NCBI GenBank assembly: GCA_029255685.2
Contig: CM055316.2
Coordinates: forward strand, 68,339,237-68,403,236
Reading direction: 5' to 3'
Source of the DNA: Silene conica
Lineage: Eukaryota; Streptophyta; Magnoliopsida; Caryophyllales; Caryophyllaceae
DNA: 64,000 nucleotides
The position numbers and the translations under genes were made by a program. The notes under the pieces are model-generated. The model ran no database searches. It was not told the DNA's origin and saw only the letters and a program-made list of their open reading frames with translations. This document shows, piece after piece, positions 1-11,866 of the stretch (within the stretch, counting starts at the first letter, position 1; every line of letters begins with the position of its first letter).

Positions 1-1
1 G

Positions 2-1144
2 CTACAAGCTTTTGAAGAAGTTGGGATAAGTAAGGATGTTATTTCTAGAGCTGTTAGCTTTAATCCTAGTCTTTTGGTTAATAGCATGAGTGAAGAGTTC
101 TGTGAGTTGGTTAGAAAGTTGAAGTGTTTGGGAAGTGAAAATAGTTTGGTTGAACAAAAGTTCATTGAAACGCCTACTTATAATTGGAGACAAATCAGTC
201 ACTTGTTACAGGTGTTACAGTATTTGGGTTGTAATGATAAGGATATCTCAAAGCTGGTTGGTCAACGTCCAGGGATTCTATTTGATCATTCAGGTAGACC
301 GACATTATTATTGATAGGATTCCTGTTAAAATTCGGGTCAAGTAGATCTGATATCTGTTCAATTTTGTTGCGGTTCCCACAAGTTCAAGTTGAGAACTTT
401 GTTTGGAATTTGAAGCGTGCTTTTGATACACTGTTTGAACTAAGGATGGATGCTGTGAATATAGGTAGGATTATTCGTGAACATTTCACATGGATGGGTA
501 CATGCCGAATAAAGAAAGCAAATACCATTCGTTGTCGTTTGTGCAGTGAAAACATCCGCATATGTGAGATCATCGTGGCAAATCCTCTGGAACTTAAGAA
601 GTGGACCTTCGGAGAAAAAATTGAACGTTTGCCGAGGAGAGAGATTACGCATTTGCAGAGCGATAAAATCGAGTTTTTAACAAGCATTGGCTTCAAAGAA
701 AATTCAAAAGAAATGGAAAGGGCTCTTATGGCATCCCATGCTAAAAGCGATCAACTCCCCGGGAGATTTGATTGTCTTGTCAAAGCTGGTCTCAGTGAGA
801 GTGATGTTACCAAAATGATCAAAATGGCTCCTAAGATTCTCAACCTGTCAATAGAACTTCTTGAGGCCAAAATTAGTGTGTTTGTTAATGATTTAGGGTA
901 TCCAGTGTCAACACTAAGGTCTTACCCATATTTGATATCATATTCAATGGATCGAGTGAAGCTCAGATGCGCAATGTACAGGTGGCTTATTGATCAAAAT
1001 GTTTGCTCCGGATTGTCTGTCCGGAGTATCGTTGGGATCGTTGGATGCACAGAATCTCGTTTCATTGACAAGTACGTAAATAAACATCCTTTAGGCCCTC
1101 AAGTATGGCAGGAATATAAACTAAATTATTGTGACTTGATCTAA
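2..1144 (+). CDS. mTERF family protein, 5'-truncated by window edge (copy A)
   Basis: The frame is open from base 2 to the stop at 1142-1144 and aligns along its length with residues about 180-558 of the complete copy at 21184-22860, so this is the C-terminal two thirds of an mTERF protein. The family binds nucleic acid in mitochondria or plastids through helical repeats of about 30 residues. The repeats are visible here as recurring Leu/Pro patterns (KLVGQRPGILF, ILLRFPQVQVENF, DLGYPVSTLRSYPYLISYS). The first in-frame ATG (86) is internal; the real start lies left of the window. The extreme C terminus differs from copy B. A small deletion after EYK shifts the frame, so the last residues read LNYCDLI where copy B has QTGMKLL. 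No other break is seen, so it may be functional. The target organelle is not determinable from this fragment. Confidence 0.85.
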   Translation, partial: LQAFEEVGISKDVISRAVSFNPSLLVNSMSEEFCELVRKLKCLGSENSLVEQKFIETPTYNWRQISHLLQVLQYLGCNDKDISKLVGQRPGILFDHSGRPTLLLIGFLLKFGSSRSDICSILLRFPQVQVENFVWNLKRAFDTLFELRMDAVNIGRIIREHFTWMGTCRIKKANTIRCRLCSENIRICEIIVANPLELKKWTFGEKIERLPRREITHLQSDKIEFLTSIGFKENSKEMERALMASHAKSDQLPGRFDCLVKAGLSESDVTKMIKMAPKILNLSIELLEAKISVFVNDLGYPVSTLRSYPYLISYSMDRVKLRCAMYRWLIDQNVCSGLSVRSIVGIVGCTESRFIDKYVNKHPLGPQVWQEYKLNYCDLI

Positions 1145-2740
1145 TTTGGTACCTGGTCATGACAATCCAGAACAGGCCGGCCAGGTAATCACCATCACCA
1201 GACCTTCTCAATTTCTATTTTGTTATTTTGCTTGGTTTTTATACTTAGGATTGCTTATTTTCATTTTTAACTGAGCCAAATACATGCTTTTCTTCTGTTC
1301 TACATTATGACGTACGGAGTAATAAAGAAAATTGGTTTATGTGTTGCAATAAGACCACCATGTTACTTTTAGGGTTTTTGCTTTACTTCTTCTTGGCTGC
1401 TATTTCGGTGTCTCATAATTTTGATTGAACGGTTTAGCAGTTCTTGGATATCTTTAAATTAGAGTATTTTCCTGGTCAATCTCAACTGTAATAGTCTCTA
1501 GAACAATTATTTCCTTCCAGCAACTTATCCCCATTCCAATTCTTTTGTGGAGGAAAAAGGGTAATGGTCTATAAACTATAAAATTTCATAAAGAGAGAGG
1601 AACAAAATAATATGGAAACAAGAGTCTATTTTATTACTGAAGTATTGAGGATTACAATTTCTCGTAGATCTCTTGATTCCTTCCTAAAGGCCAGGGTTTT
1701 TATTGTGCCTATGACTCTACGGGGGTTATCTCGACTTAAATTAATCCCCTAGGAAAATGATGGTGCCTTTCTGTGACTTATTTCATCCTACCTACGATTT
1801 GGTAATGGTGGGGTCGTTGGACTTAATCCCTATGCTCCTTCCAAACTCTAGAGACAAAATTTGCATATTGATTTGTCACACAATGTTAATTTCAACAATA
1901 ATTTCATATAATAAACACTCCTATAATGCCTTAGAACATTTCCATTGTGGTTTATATTTTGTAGAAAATGATCGTATCGTGTTACAGTTGTAGATGTTCT
2001 GAAAATTGAGCCCGTGTATAATCATGTTTTCATTGTTTTGTACTTGTGAGTGTAGGTTGTTGCAGCTATTAGCTACAAAAGAATTCCAGCTGATACACAA
2101 CACAGCATGCTGAAATTCCACTCACTGCCTTATGCTCAAGATTTCAGTGCACCTATTGATGTCTTTTTAAGTTACATTTTGTAAGATTGTTGTAATTTGG
2201 CAATTATGTTTTCCTGGGGATTCAATTTGCAGATATGACCAACATTGAATTTGAAGGCTATTTGCAAAATTCAGTCAGATGTCAATATATCAACATTGGA
2301 ACTTGGCATATGGATATCTCTTGCTTTATGTGTTTCATCAACCTGACGATTATAATAATGCTAATCATGTATATATAAGGGCTAGTTTTAATTGATAAGT
2401 CTCCTGCATCCCAAGTTCCCATTTCTCGACGCTGTTAACAAATGGATTTTGTTAAGAAATCTGCTATGTTTTATCCACTTCAGATGCATGCCTGTTTATG
2501 AATTCAGGTAAATGTTGGTTTGGGGAAGTAGTTGAATAATCGAGAACAGTTTTTATAGCTAGTGAAGAAGATATGGAGGAAGCATTGGTAGGTGTGTAGA
2601 CCGGGATTCGGACATTCAGTTTGTGACTGGTTTATGATCTGTGTAATGAAGCAAGAGATCGACTTGGATGCCCCTCAGTTTGTAGAATCCCTTTGAGATC
2701 TGTAATGATCTATCTACTCTATACTTTACTTGCTCATTCC
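1145..2740. repeat. Duplicated 3' flank/UTR of mTERF copy A
   Basis: This stretch has no gene. It matches 22861-24440 downstream of mTERF copy B. From about 1757 to 2735 the two copies look virtually identical by eye, while 1145-1756 and the coding regions carry many substitutions and small indels. A possible 3'-UTR intron donor lies just after the stop (CAG/GTAATC near 1184) and a possible acceptor at TTTGCAG near 2232. Two short ORFs (1757-1993 +, 1921-2121 -) are conserved only because the DNA is conserved. Confidence 0.75.
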
Positions 2741-2958
2741 TTTTAGGGTTGATCTTAAGGGTATAAGGGTACTACTATAATTATCATTTTGCTCCAGAAC
2801 CCCTCCATTGTTGTTCCACCTCCTTGTATTTGGCGGTAGTCACATACAAATGTAAACTAGTTTGATGCATACAAGTATTATCCTTTAAAAGAATTAGTTT
2901 TTTTAAATATATTTATATAGGATGATCTATCAAATGGATATTGCGTACATTAGTTTTA

Positions 2959-3345
2959 GGAAAAATTATGAATTACCAACTAATATGTTTCATTCTTTAC
3001 AAATTACTACCTAATATATTTAACTTTACAAATAATCACCAAACTTTTTTATTTATCCACACCAATCTCACTTATTTTACATACCTGAGACGGTTTTGCG
3101 TAATTATCGACTCGATTTCATTTTAACGACTCAACACTATCCAACTTAAAAGTAAAACGGGTATATCCCTTACGACAATAAATTGACCCGTCTTAAACTT
3201 AAGACGAGTCCACCGAATAACTTAGACCAAAGCATAGACCAAAAACATTTGATCCGTATTAAAGACACAAAAACATAGACCAAAGCATCGTACAGAGTAT
3301 ACTGTAATTGAATGTTAGGAAAGAAATATACCTTCTACTTCATTT
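2959..3345. mobile_element. Left part of a Mutator-like inverted-repeat element (copy A)
   Basis: This matches 29155-29535 closely. Its start GGAAAAATTATGAATTACCA is the inverted equivalent of the right end at 29900. The 9 bp to its left, TTAGTTTTA (2950-2958), also lie immediately to the right of the right end (29901-29909). That is what a 9-bp target duplication of one ancestral insertion would look like. The right half is absent here. The match stops at about 3345, which I infer to be the breakpoint of the tandem duplication. Confidence 0.6.
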
Positions 3346-4278
3346 AGTTGCTTTGTTTTGGCAATCCTAAAGTACACGGAGTTGAGCAAGGAATGCTGCG
3401 CAAAGTTCAAGAAACAGCATTTGAGGTCCCACAACCCGTTGTAGATCAAGTAGATACTTCTCTTCCCGGGTCTTGTAAAGCTGCGGGCACGTTATAACAT
3501 GTTATTAGTTGATCTAGCTTCAAACATAGACGAGACAAATAAAGAGAAGTCGATCATTCTGCATTGGGAAGAACCAAGCAGACTTCACAATCGACACTAC
3601 AGGACGACAGTAAGACAATCTTCAGTCTTCACATGACATACATGATCAAGTCTCCCTCAATGACATTATTGACAATTGATTAAGGTGAACCAACAGCAGC
3701 ATGAGTTCAAAATCCATAGTTTATCAACTATAAAGTACTCCCTCACTCCCAAACATTCAATTACTAATGTATTATTTTAACTTGAATTTATTTAGCTTCA
3801 ATTGCTATTTTGGTCCACTTACTAACATTATCATTAGCTCACTAGCGCAGTTGCTATGTACTGTAGTTAACTATAAGTAATCCCAGATACTCAATTTATA
3901 CTGTTTTACGGTGTACAACAACTTGCCCCCAAGAGCAAAATCTTAGAGCATTCTTGGCCCGAGTTCATACCTAAATAGACTTCGAGTCTGTCATTATCGG
4001 ATGACTTACCTAGTATACTGGTATACGTGATATACGTGGTTTGTAGGCTATCACATATATCCTCACATATAGCCGAGGGGTTTATCCAGTGCACACTGAA
4101 GATAGCGACTGCGTTTCCCTCGTCACCAAAAATAACCTGCCTCATTTGTTATACGCTTGATCTAGTGATGCCAATAGTAACATGTTCTGTGATAAGACCA
4201 TCTCAACCAAAAATGTAAGCCGGTGGCTCATGACTTGATGCCTAGTCAATAGTTATACGAGTATATCCCAATAGACTA
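3346..4278. other. Intergenic, no gene recognised
   Basis: AT-rich sequence without a supported ORF. A partial MITE-type start (TACTCCCTCACTCCC near 3736) hints at an old Stowaway-like remnant. The minus-strand ORF at 3906-4145 resembles nothing I know and has no coding support. Confidence 0.5.
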
Positions 4279-4457
4279 CTCCCTTCGTCCTGCTCATTTG
4301 TTAAGTTAGCATGTTACATTTTGTAGTGTCCTAGTCTATTTTTCGTATTTTTATTTTAAGAATGAACAATTTGATCATTCATCCAAATTTGGTCCATTTA
4401 CCATTTAGTAATTGACCCTGGTTTTTGTGCCAAACTAAAGGACAACAATTGAGGGGG
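4279..4457. mobile_element. Possible Stowaway-like MITE remnant
   Basis: A segment of about 180 bp is bounded by TA on both sides (4277-4278, 4458-4459). It starts CTCCCTTCGTCC and ends with the roughly inverted CAATTGAGGGGG. The CTCCCTYCGTCC start is typical of plant Tc1/mariner MITEs, but the two ends match poorly, so this is tentative. Confidence 0.35.
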
Positions 4458-4459
4458 TA

Positions 4460-5348
4460 TATTGCAACATAAAACAGTCTTATATAACATTTCTTCTAGT
4501 GATGCAAATGGTAATATGTGTGCAAGACCATCTCTACCGAAGCTTAACTCGATGGTCGATGCCCAATTAGTGGTTAAGCGGATTATATCCTAATATGTTG
4601 TAACTTATTATGTTAAAGTCTAAGAACCATTGATTAGGCCCATCACCTTACAATTTTGGTTAAGATAGTTAATATGGTATCAAAGCTCGATGACCCTGAC
4701 TTCAATCCACTCTGCTTTTCAAGCGTAAAGGGCATGCATTCTATTGAGGGGGCGGGTTAAGGTATGGTATAAGAATCATTGATTGGGCATTTGAGCCTCA
4801 ACCATCATTTAAGGTTTTGGTTGAGATTCTCTTCTAGCAACTTACAACGGTGTTGTAGAAGACTAACTGAGATTGAATTGCTTCTTTTCTTATTTCTGTC
4901 AGGTCTTCAGTTCTGCAGTTTATAGTTCATGAGTGTATTATGTTAAGTGTCTCCGTCTTAGATGTTTTTTTTATAACTGGAACTGGCTAACTTTTGTGAC
5001 AAGGGATTAACTGGGTATTATACATTTTGTCGCTACTTTTTGTAGTTGTTTGAAATCGACTTCCTTGGGGCTTATTGAAGAGGCGCAAAATCTAGTACAA
5101 TGAGAGGACTAATCAGAGGGAGTTAAGTGTAAAGGTCTCAATGAAATAGAGCCTTTATGTTAAGTATGCACTTGTGTAAACCTCGAGGTTGGACCTGAGC
5201 AATGGTAGGTGAACCAAGCACTCGATGTCAGCAACCCTTTGCCGTAGGCTTTGATTAAGGATTTCTCTCATTAGGGCTGAATCTGAGAGACAGCAATCCA
5301 ATGAGTCACCTATTCCATGTTTTGACCAAGGTTGAACTTGCGAGGTCG
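4460..5348. other. Intergenic, no gene recognised
   Basis: Contains scattered repeat-like text only; the theme around 4540-4700 partly echoes 4210-4260 (old duplicated repeat). No ORF is supported. Confidence 0.45.
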
Positions 5349-5356
5349 AGTAATTA

Positions 5357-8300
5357 TAGACCTGGCAAAAATATACCGAACCCGAATAATGGATCGAAAT
5401 TATCTGAACCGACACCTGACCGTACATCTGAAATACATAACTTCAACTTCATCCGAAACCTGAATCAACCTGAATTGAATCGAAACTGAACCGAATGTGT
5501 AATATCTGAAATAAACCTGAAATCGAATGAACCTGAACCGTTTCAACCTGAATTGTTTTGATCCGAACCGAAATTTACCTGAATCGATTTCTACCCGCAA
5601 AATGATAACTAAAACCCAACATTTCAACCCGAAATGACCCGAATGTTAAAAAATAGAAGTTAAAACATAATCATATTAAAAAACAAAACATAAAAGTTTT
5701 TCACAATTTCACGTGTTTAGCCTTAAACCTCTGATTTTGTTCTCTTTATTTCCACATTTGACCCACCTTGTTTTTGTACTCTTTATTTTCACATTTGATC
5801 CCAAGGACACCTGAGTCCAAGCTCTCGTATCAAATTCATGGATGATTCCATACTGTAAAAGCGTAAGCCTATGGACAACTATGTTGGCAAATTCAAATGA
5901 AAACAATTGCACGTCAATTGCTCAATGCTAAAGATATATAAGATGTTGTATTTTTTTTTTTTCATGAAAGGTAAGTAGAAATGTAGAATATATCAAAACA
6001 AAAGTCAATTACAAGGATATACAAGATGCAAAACAGCGTAAAAAACACAATAATAAGGCGGTGCGAATGAACATTATTCTCAGTCCCTATCAACTTTGTA
6101 CTCTTACAATGCTTGCACAAAGCTCTCAATTTTTATTGCATTCTTTTCTGGTGGGATTTGCCAATACTCTTTCTCCACCGGGCTCCTTCTATGCTCAAAA
6201 TTACTGAACTCAGAAACGTCGATGATGCGGGTTATATTTTGAACTTGATCTTCCATAGCTTCCTAGTGTACAAAAGAAAACAAAGTGAGTGAATAAATAA
6301 TTCTTGGGGTTTCAGTTAAAATCAGAAACAACTCAAACAAGCTGCAGAATAAAGCAAACAAAATCAATACACAAATTTCAAAATAAAGCAAACAAAATCA
6401 ATAATCAATTTTAATAGAAGATTGAACCTTACCATTAAAAAGTGAACACGGTAATTTTTTGAAGATGATTTCAAAGTACAGAACAAGATGTATATATAGG
6501 CACAATTTAGGCGGTAAAATAAATCATCTCGTCTTAATTTTCGCGGGTAATTTGATGGAAAGCGGAAAAATAATTCCAGATTCTCCAAAAAATGGAGCCA
6601 AAATATAATTAGTTCTGATTTTTGTTGAACTGAAAGAAATAAAGTAAATAAATCAATTATTTTTACCATATATGACTGCGAATTTATTCAATTTAACGGA
6701 AAAGATTAAAAAAATTTGAAAGAAGATATTTAGTTAAACAATATAACTAATCAAAAGCCCAAATCCAAAAATTTTACAGATCAGAAAAATAATTAATTAA
6801 AAAATTAGGGATAATTAAGGATTTTCTTACCATAATGAGAAATCCTTTCCATATTTACAAATTTGCGATAACTGATAATTGATATAATGATATTTGAGTT
6901 TTTTAAGCTATGGAAGAATGAAGATAACATGGAAGATTGGAATTTGGAACTTGGAAGTTGGAAGAGATAAATAAATAATTAGATATTAAGTAAGAATTAA
7001 GATATTAAATTGTTAAATTGATAGAAGAGGAAAGTGAGAAAGTCAGGAGGGATATGGCCATATGGGCCTTTGGGTGAAACGCCAAAATCAATTATTTTTA
7101 CCATATATGTTTTGTTTTTTAATTACATCTTAATTATTTGGTACGACTCATGTAACACGGTCACACGGACACGGATACATGAATACTTAATACTAAATAC
7201 ATGAATAAATGATAAAATGAATACACATTTTATAAAATGAATACACGGTCACACACATGGACACGGATACACGAGTGATGCAACATGTTCCAGAAATTTA
7301 TACGAATATAAATATATAGTTGAACCACTAAAATTCAAGATGAAATTGTAAACTTAGTTTATTTTTATATAATATAATAATTAATAAAGTATAATATGGG
7401 CTATATAGGTCAATATAAACTTAAATTAAAGCTTTGCGAAATTTTAAAATAAAAGGTTGAGCTTCTTGAATGTGGCTCATTAGTTAGATTTTTTTTTATT
7501 TTTAACAGTTATTACTTTGTTAGTATAAATCTGAAATCGACTCATCGAGTGAGATGTTACTACAAATAAATTCAAATAATTTGCCAGCCGGATGGGTCAT
7601 GGATTGTAGACTTTGTAGTTTTATTCTCGATAACTATTCGGCTTTACTTTAAGTTCATTTAATGAACCTAGTGTTGATGGATATATTTAAAAAATTAAAA
7701 TCACCTTAACAAACTCGAGTTACAACATAAATATACTCTCTTAGTTTCATTTATCATTTTTCATAGCGATAAGTATTAAGTAATAAGTGATACGATCTTT
7801 CGATGGACTATATACTATATAGGATGAAATAATCACGATAAAATAAAGATAACTTAATATTGAAAATTATTAAATATTTATGATCACTTTATCAAGTATT
7901 ATATACGAATTTCTACTATTTCACATTTGCATGTTTGACTCTTCATAATCAAACTATCCATATATATAAATACCAAATAAAAATAAATATTAGATAAGTA
8001 AAAAATATAAAATCAAGTTATAGCATTATATTAATTACAATTAAAAACAATGAAATATGATCCGACAAAAAGAATCTAAAATTCACTTAGAAAAATAAAC
8101 GATTTATAAAAATAAAATAAACACTTAGAAACTTATTTGTCCATGCACATCCGATTCGAATATGACCCGAATTGAATCTCATCTGCTTCGATATTCACCC
8201 GATCCGAATCTAATTTGCTCTGATATTGACCGAACTCAAACCTGAACCGACTTGAAATATTTACAACCGATAAAATGCGGTAATCGAATCCAATCTGAAT

Positions 8301-8398
8301 TGAACCGAACTGAAATCGAAATTAAAGGCCAACCGAAATAACCCGTTCGAAAAGAACCCGATCCGAAACTGATCTGATTGACCCGTTTGCCAGGTCTA
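5357..8398. mobile_element. Non-autonomous hAT-type transposon with perfect TIRs and TSD
   Basis: The element begins TAGACCTGGCAAA at 5357 and ends with the exact reverse complement TTTGCCAGGTCTA at 8398. It is flanked by an identical 8-bp direct repeat AGTAATTA (5349-5356 and 8399-8406). Eight-bp target duplications and a TAG-starting TIR are hallmarks of the hAT superfamily. Both subterminal regions (about 5375-5640 and 8150-8385) are dense arrays of degenerate CCGAAC/CCTGAA/CCCGAA motifs in both orientations, as expected for transposase-binding subterminal repeats. The 3.04-kb interior is AT-rich and has no transposase ORF, so it must have been mobilised in trans. A 50-codon ORF (6104-6256, minus, starting MEDQVQNITRIIDV) lies inside and may be a captured gene fragment. 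Confidence 0.85.
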
Positions 8399-8509
8399 AG
8401 TAATTATTAATTTATTTTGTGTTTTAACCACTTAGCCAATCTATTGGAGCAACTTGTTCTTAAGTTTATTTAAACCAAGGTGTCACAGTGTGTGAACCTG
8501 TGAAATGTC

Positions 8510-8600
8510 AAAGAGCCGTTTCAGCTCTAAGAGTTTACTTGGGCAAAGGGGGATTGGATGTGCGCAGCCTTACCCTTGTGATAGCAACACAAAGAGGTTG
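8510..8600 (-). mobile_element. SINE-like fragment
   Basis: Read on the minus strand, this contains AACAACCTCTTTGTGTTGCT followed by CAAGGGTAAGGCTGCGCACA. That matches the pattern I know from the 3' body of plant tRNA-derived SINEs (GTAAGGCTGCGTACA preceded by a CCTCT block). No complete tRNA-like head was identified. It lies just upstream of the first PrfB3-like exon, perhaps in an intron. Confidence 0.45.
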
Positions 8601-8729
8601 TTTACGAACAGTGCTTACACATTTTTCCTTGTTGATTTGGTTCTTTGAACTATTATATTAGTTATGCAAATACGTTGCCGTTATGGTGGGTTTTTCTACA
8701 TTATATAAAGGTAGCTATGTTTCATCTAG

Positions 8730-9674
8730 GAATGTTTTCTCTGAGGAAGAAGACTGAAGATATTGTTCTACGTGCTGAGATGTTGGGACCACCAGCGTTA
8801 CAGCTTGAAGAAGACAAGCGAATTAGGAGAGAAGAAAAGATCCGTGAATACAACCTCTGGGATGATCCTGTGAAATCTGATGAAATGCTTGGTGAATTTG
8901 CAAAAACTGCCAAAGTTGTTGATGCTCTTAAAGATCTTAGATATAAGGTGATACTCAGCTTGCTCTTTCGTATATGCTCGTAACAAGCTACATAGTACTT
9001 CTTTCTAATTGATATGCATTTTTCTATCAAATATCCTTTTCGCAGTATATGGGGTTTGTGACTAATTTTTTCATAAGCTAGCTACTGTACTCAGATTGAA
9101 GAAGCAAAGCTGATAAAAGAGCTGGCAGAATCAGATGCCGTAAACTATAGACTCTTTAAGCAAGCATATATGGCATCTGTTGATGCAAGCAATTTCCTGG
9201 ATTCATATCAGATGTCCAAGCTGTTTAGAGGGTCGTCCTATGACATGCATGGTGCATCAGTTGTTATCAAAGCTGGGGATAGAGGCATATATTCTGAGGT
9301 AAATCCTTTCTACTACTACGCATTACCTATTCTTCCTTCTAATGTGTGATATCTGATGGATGCACAAGCATAGTGGGTGCTCAATGAAAGAATTACTGCA
9401 ATAGATTTAGTATTGTTATCTCCTTTTATGACTTATTAGTCTTCTTACAAGATTCCAAATGCAGATATGGGCAGAAAAACTTTTAAACATGTACATTAAA
9501 TGGGCTGAAAAGAAGGGACATAAAGGGAGAGTTGTCGATAAGTATTCTTCTAGAGGTGGAGGCATCAAATCTGCTACTGTCGAATTTGAGTTCGAGTTTG
9601 CTTATGGTTATCTGAGGGGAGAAAGAGGGGTGCATCGCATGATGGGTTCCATTAATGGATCTACTCCCCAAGAG
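8730..9674 (+). pseudogene. PRFB3-like: PrfB3-like peptide chain release factor homologue, partial (three exons)
   Basis: Three exons with consensus splice sites stay in phase: 8730-8947, 9095-9298 and 9465-9674. They encode an N-terminal release-factor (PCRF) region (LRAEMLGPPALQLEEDKR, REYNLWDDP, DALKDLRYK). The start of the codon-recognition part follows (AGDRGIYSE, YIKWAEKKGHKGRVVD, YSSRGGGIKSATVEFE, YGYLRGERGVHRMMGS). The match is to PrfB3, a plastid RF2 relative that in Arabidopsis stabilises petB mRNA instead of acting in ordinary termination. The last exon ends at AGAG/GTACTT, a good donor. However, no following exon appears before the CACTA element at 10301, nor between its right end and the mTERF gene at 21184. 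The transit-peptide exon is also not seen. I infer a partial duplicate or truncated gene. The three exons themselves contain no stop or frameshift. Confidence 0.75.
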
Positions 9675-10297
9675 GTACTTGTGTTCATTATCCTGGTCGT
9701 TCGATAGAAGTATTGTACAATGGTTTTTAACATGTCATGATGGAAGTATCTTACAATCTTCACTGTCAGCTTGTATTTATAGTGAGGAACCTTTTTGTAT
9801 TGCTCTAAATTGAACTTATTATCAAAATGGTTTGAGTTAAAAGTATTTGTACAAATGGGCTGACGTAGGGTTGAGTTTTTTTTAAGGTTTGGGAAGTAAA
9901 CACCGAAAACATACATCATGCACATAACGGCTTTTTATATAATACGTACCACACTACTACACGAGCTGAAGTTCAGTTTCCAACATGTAGGATGTCGGAT
10001 AATCTTACCTCATCGATAACTGTCGTAGAAGTAGAACGAGTGACGATTTCCAAGCATGTACCTCATGATGTAGTACCCACATTCTGTATCACCTTGCAGA
10101 TAAGCACACCAAAACTACATGTTGAAAAATTAAAGCAACTTACATTAGTTGCCAAATCGTGCATATCAGTGAAAATTGTGCATATGTCACACTAATTTTC
10201 AACTATTTGCCTAAAACAACATCTCGAAAATTTAAACCAATAAATGATCAGACACCTTACTTTGATTTTCAACCATTGCGGTGGTTGCTTTCTTGCC
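9675..10297. other. Intron or degenerate spacer after PrfB3-like exon
   Basis: No coding exon is recognisable. The sequence begins with the intron donor of the last PrfB3-like exon and runs into the CACTA insertion site. Confidence 0.5.
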
Positions 10298-10317
10298 TCA
10301 CACTACAAAAAAATACT

Positions 10318-10675
10318 GCATTTGCGACGGATAGAAAATCCGTCGCAAAAATGGATTTGCGACGGATTTTGCGACGGAATATTTGTTTGCGACGGACCTA
10401 AATTTTCCAGACCCGCGAAGTGAAAGTCAAATGGCGGGAAAGTTTGTGACGGATTATCCGTCGCAAATGTTGACTTTTGCGACGGAAATTCTGTCGCAAA
10501 CAGATTGACCAAACTTGACCAAAATCTGGTCCAGGTCAAACGTTGACCAGATTTGCGACGGAAAGTCCGTCGCAAAAGTCAAAATTTGCGACGGAATTTC
10601 CGTCGCAAATCTGGTCAAAGTTTGACCTGGACCAGATTTGCGACGAAAATTCCGTCGCAAATTTCCGTCGCAAAG
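10318..10675. repeat. CACTA left subterminal repeat array
   Basis: More than a dozen copies of TTTGCGACGG or its complement CCGTCGCAAA occur, many as head-to-head palindromes with 4-8 bp between arms. They are interspersed with TTGACC/GGTCAA motifs. The same motifs recur at the right end (17474-17815). Confidence 0.85.
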
Positions 10676-11362
10676 TTCATTTATACAGACCCCGCGGGTC
10701 TTCTTTTTTCCCCCAAATCGATTTCAATTACTCTTAAAACCGAAGTGGCGATTTTTCGACGACAACAACCCACCCCAACCCACCACCCCCGACGCCACCA
10801 CCGCCCATCCCACCACCCCTGACACCGCCGGCCACCTCGCCTGCCACCTCACCGGAGCACTCCCTCCTTCTCCTTCCTTCCTTCCTCCTTCTTCCTCTCC
10901 TTCTCCTTCTCCCTGCCACCTCACCGCCGCCGCCACCACACCGCTGCCACCTTGCCGCCGCCACTTACTTCTTCATTCTCCATTTCTCTTAATGTATGTA
11001 TACTAACTTTCGTTATTTATGTACCGTCTTAATTAGTTATTTTTAGTCCGTCGCAAAATTCCGTCGCAAATTCCGTATTATTGTTTTTTATTGTTATTAA
11101 GAATAGTTAGTTTAGTTTTATTGTTATTTGATTAGTTTAGTTAGTATTGTTAGGTGGTTAGTGATATTAGGTTAGTAGCTAATTTCGTCCCAAATCCGTC
11201 GCATATTGTTGTTAAGATGTTTAGGACGATTGATTTTTGATATAAAATTTGCATTGTTGTTGATTGTTAGTGTTGTTGATTTGTTTAGAATATTCTTGAA
11301 TAGTACCCGTTCAATAATTACACATTAGGTGTAATTGTTGAATAGTCCCCGTTTTGGGACTG

Positions 11363-11573
11363 TCTTTGAATCTTTCATGCCATTTAGGTAGTAAACACTC
11401 TTATATTTTCTTGATTGTAATGAAACAAAAATTGGGCAACACTTCCTTATTGTTCTCCAAATACATTCTATATAATGTATTTGGAGAACAATAGGGAAGT
11501 GCTGCCCAATTTTTGTCTCATTACAATCAAGAAAATATAAGAGTGTTTACTAATGGTATGAAAGATTCAAAGA
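11363..11573. repeat. Near-perfect long inverted repeat (hairpin) inside the CACTA element
   Basis: The left arm (about 11363-11467) and right arm (about 11474-11573) are reverse complements over about 100 nt with only a few mismatches and one 5-nt indel, separated by about 6 nt. The arms contain ATACATT...AATGTAT at the centre and GTAAACACTCTTAT / ATAAGAGTGTTTAC further out. It lies upstream of the transposase coding region, within the probable 5' untranslated or intron region. A transcript through it would fold into a long stem. Confidence 0.85.
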
Positions 11574-11866
11574 TGGGTTTAGGCTGGAGAGATAAGGACC
11601 CCAGACCAATATATGTAAATTGTTTTTTTTGCAGGTTGGTGTTGGTGTTGGTGTTGGTGTACATGTTGGTGTTGGTGTTGGTAGTTGTTGTTGTTAGTTG
11701 TTGTTATATATATGTAGTTGTTATTTAATTATTGTTGTTGTTGTTGTTGTTGTTGTCGTTGTTAACTAGTTTTTGTTGTTAGTTGCTATTATATATATGT
11801 AGTTGTTGTTATTTAATTGTTGTTGTTAATTAGTTGTTATTGTTTGTTAAAATATGTAGATTTACT

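Noticed and set aside
1757-1993. ORF identical to one at 23464-23697, suggesting a conserved small protein
   Set aside because: The whole flank is near-identical, a minus-strand ORF overlapping it is equally conserved, and no coding signature is visible; the conservation is of DNA, not protein.
5301-5627. Overlapping ORFs on both strands in the 5300-5630 region
   Set aside because: They are translations of the degenerate CCGAAC/CCTGAA subterminal repeats of the hAT element.
10303-11006. Several overlapping ORFs on both strands
   Set aside because: The first part is the palindromic CACTA subterminal array; the second is a CCACC/CCTTC low-complexity tract. Composition alone keeps the frames open.
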